Source of the DNA: Chryseobacterium sp.
GTDB lineage: Bacteria; Bacteroidota; Bacteroidia; Flavobacteriales; Weeksellaceae
Reading direction: 5' to 3'
Assembly: GCA_017989575.1 (NCBI GenBank)
Contig: JAGNPP010000110.1
Coordinates: 1-7,850, forward strand
Length of the DNA: 7,850 nucleotides
The notes below the pieces were generated by a model that was not told the origin of the DNA, made no database searches, and saw nothing but the letters and a program-made list of their open reading frames with translations. Within the stretch, counting starts at the first letter, position 1. Every line of letters begins with the position of its first letter. Positions 6,300-7,850 of this stretch are shown piece after piece. The translations under genes were made by a program, and so were the position numbers.

Positions 6300-7850
6300 A
6301 TGAACAACGAACAAAATACAACCAAAAATTCCAGCAAAATCATATCAAAACCGAGAATTATTTCGGGCGTTACGCTCATTATATTATCAATCGTTTTGAC
6401 GCTTTCCTTCGGCTCTTATTTGATGAATTGGAAAGCCGACCAGAGCCAAGCCGGAACAATGACAGACAAAACCGTGGAATCTTCCAACCTATTTGGTAAA
6501 ATTGGTGATTGGTTGGGCAACATTTTCATCTTCGAAAGCATTGGTGTTGCGGCGTTTGTGGTGGCATTTTTGTTTTTGGTTTTTGGGACTTTGATTTTTA
6601 AGAAAACTTATTTCAAACCTTGGAAGACGATTTCGCACAGTTTGTTTTTCATTTGCTGGACGCCAATTTTCTTTGGTGCTGTTACGAATGGCGAAGGCGT
6701 TTTAGGTGGTGTTTATGGTTATCAGATTATGGATTATCTCAAATCTTACATCGGTTCCGTTGGACTTTGGATGGTTCTTTTGGTAAGTTTTTCTTTGTAT
6801 TTCGTTTTAGAATTTAATTTAAGACCAAGTTCTATCAAAAATAAATTGAATGACCTCAATGATAATACTTTTGGAAAATTGAAAAGTATGATGCCGGATT
6901 CGAATGAAGAATTTGAAGCGGATGAAGATTTAGATAAGGAAATCGTTCCTGAAAAACTGGCAGTCAATCAAACACCTTTGAAAACTGACAATGATTTTGG
7001 AAACATCAAAGTCACTCAGGAATTTGAACCAATCAAAACGCCAAACAAAACCACTTTTGTTGAGGAAGTTAAGCAAAGTCAGCCAGAGCAAATTGTTTTA
7101 ACCACTGAAACTCCAGTTCAAAAACCAATTGTTGACAAACCAATTATCATTGAAAAACCTGTGGTTGAAACCCCAATTGCAAAATCAAATGACGATATCA
7201 CATTAAATATAGAAGTCAAAAAAGAGGAAGTTTACGCGCCAAATGCTGAACAGCAAAAATCTGACGACCTTGTAAGCAAACACGGCTTGTACGATCACAA
7301 ATTAGATTTGGCAAAATTCCAAATGCCTTCTGTAGAATTGCTAAAAGATTATGGCAACGAAGAAATCACCATCAACCACGACGAACTTGAAGAAAATAAA
7401 AACCGAATTGTTGGCTTATTAAAAACCTTTAATGTTGGAATTTCTGAAATCAAAGCGACGATTGGACCAACTGTTACACTTTACGAAATTGTACCTGAAG
7501 CAGGAATCCGAGTTTCTGCTATTAAAAAATTACAAGACGATATTGCGCTGAATCTTTCCGCGCTGGGAATTCGTATCATCGCACCAATGCCAGGAAAAGG
7601 AACCATTGGAATCGAGGTTCCAAGAAAAAACCCGACAATGGTTTCTATGCGTTCTGTTGTTGCATCGCCAAAATTCCAATCAGCTGATATGGATTTGCCA
7701 ATCGTTTTTGGTAGAACTATTTCCAACGAAGTTTTCGTAGCCGACCTTGCAAAAATGCCTCACCTTTTGATGGCTGGAGCAACTGGACAAGGAAAGTCTG
7801 TTGGGATCAATGCCATTCTAACCTCTTTAATATATAAGAAACACCCGAGC
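6300..7850 (+). CDS. ftsK: DNA translocase FtsK, N-terminal 517 residues (cut by the right edge)
   Basis: FtsK sits at the division septum and pumps DNA to clear and resolve the chromosome ends before the cell closes. The reading frame is open from ATG 6300 to the window edge. The N-terminal membrane domain has four helices at about residues 20-41, 80-100, 111-127 and 153-172. A P/T/E/K-rich linker follows (about 173-325). The motor alpha domain starts near 327 (KHGLYDHKLDL), with VELLKDY (345), the family signature GPTVTLYEI (389) and PGKGTIGIEVP (431). The beta domain begins with GRTISNEVFVADLAKMPHLL (from 471), then Walker A GATGQGKS at 493-500 (Lys499). Walker B and the DNA-orienting gamma domain would lie outside the window; flavobacterial FtsK is usually about 800-850 residues. 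The ATG at 6300 is preceded by TTTTTTGAAAA, with no strong ribosome site, and follows a good -7 element by 22 bp. The gene is divergent from ccsBA. Confidence 0.95.
   Translation, partial: MNNEQNTTKNSSKIISKPRIISGVTLIILSIVLTLSFGSYLMNWKADQSQAGTMTDKTVESSNLFGKIGDWLGNIFIFESIGVAAFVVAFLFLVFGTLIFKKTYFKPWKTISHSLFFICWTPIFFGAVTNGEGVLGGVYGYQIMDYLKSYIGSVGLWMVLLVSFSLYFVLEFNLRPSSIKNKLNDLNDNTFGKLKSMMPDSNEEFEADEDLDKEIVPEKLAVNQTPLKTDNDFGNIKVTQEFEPIKTPNKTTFVEEVKQSQPEQIVLTTETPVQKPIVDKPIIIEKPVVETPIAKSNDDITLNIEVKKEEVYAPNAEQQKSDDLVSKHGLYDHKLDLAKFQMPSVELLKDYGNEEITINHDELEENKNRIVGLLKTFNVGISEIKATIGPTVTLYEIVPEAGIRVSAIKKLQDDIALNLSALGIRIIAPMPGKGTIGIEVPRKNPTMVSMRSVVASPKFQSADMDLPIVFGRTISNEVFVADLAKMPHLLMAGATGQGKSVGINAILTSLIYKKHPS
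7122..7178 (+). repeat. Short degenerate KP(I/V) repeat in the FtsK linker
   Basis: Codons 275-293 read KPIVD, KPIIIE, KPVVE, TPI: about three and a half units of five to six residues, with AAACCAATT recurring in the DNA. It lies in the flexible linker between the membrane domain and the motor. It probably acts only as a disordered spacer and may vary in copy number between strains. Confidence 0.5.

Noticed and set aside
6275..6499. 74-residue plus-strand open frame overlapping the start of ftsK
   Set aside because: It is out of frame with ftsK, starts inside the likely -7 element and shows no domain. The ftsK frame continues through it with clear membrane helices.

Overview
The window looks like a stretch of chromosome from a Bacteroidota bacterium, most likely a flavobacterium of the Chryseobacterium type. 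The DNA is AT-rich. There are no clear Shine-Dalgarno sequences. Several start regions carry the Bacteroidota -7 promoter element TAnnTTTG. The protein families (a beta-barrel family-3 outer membrane protein with a CarboxypepD_reg-like front end, a fused CcsB-CcsA, and an FtsK with a P/T/E-rich linker) are all typical of that group. The genus is an inference from protein style, not a database match.

Layout: (1) 1-273, minus strand: the first 91 codons of a membrane protein that looks like a sensor histidine kinase and runs off the left edge. (2) 274-383: a short divergent regulatory region with three CATTAAC direct repeats exactly 11 bp apart. (3) 384-2738, plus strand: a complete 784-residue outer membrane beta-barrel protein. 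(4) 2739-2825: a convergent gap with a strong hairpin that can terminate transcription from both sides. (5) 2826-6062, minus strand: a complete 1078-residue CcsBA, the System II cytochrome c synthase (haem export and attachment). (6) 6063-6299: a second divergent promoter region. (7) 6300-7850, plus strand: the first 517 codons of FtsK, the DNA translocase of the division septum, cut by the right edge just after its Walker A motif.

How the genes relate: the kinase and the outer membrane protein share one small intergenic region with a PhoB/OmpR-like direct-repeat array, so they may form a sense-and-respond pair. The ccsBA and ftsK genes are housekeeping genes transcribed away from each other, with no sign that they work with the left-hand pair. 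I see no mobile element, CRISPR array, tRNA or rRNA, and no defence or biosynthetic system. The window is mostly ordinary core genome. The most promising unexplained signal is the 11-bp-spaced repeat array at 310-342. The large His-rich middle section of CcsBA comes second.
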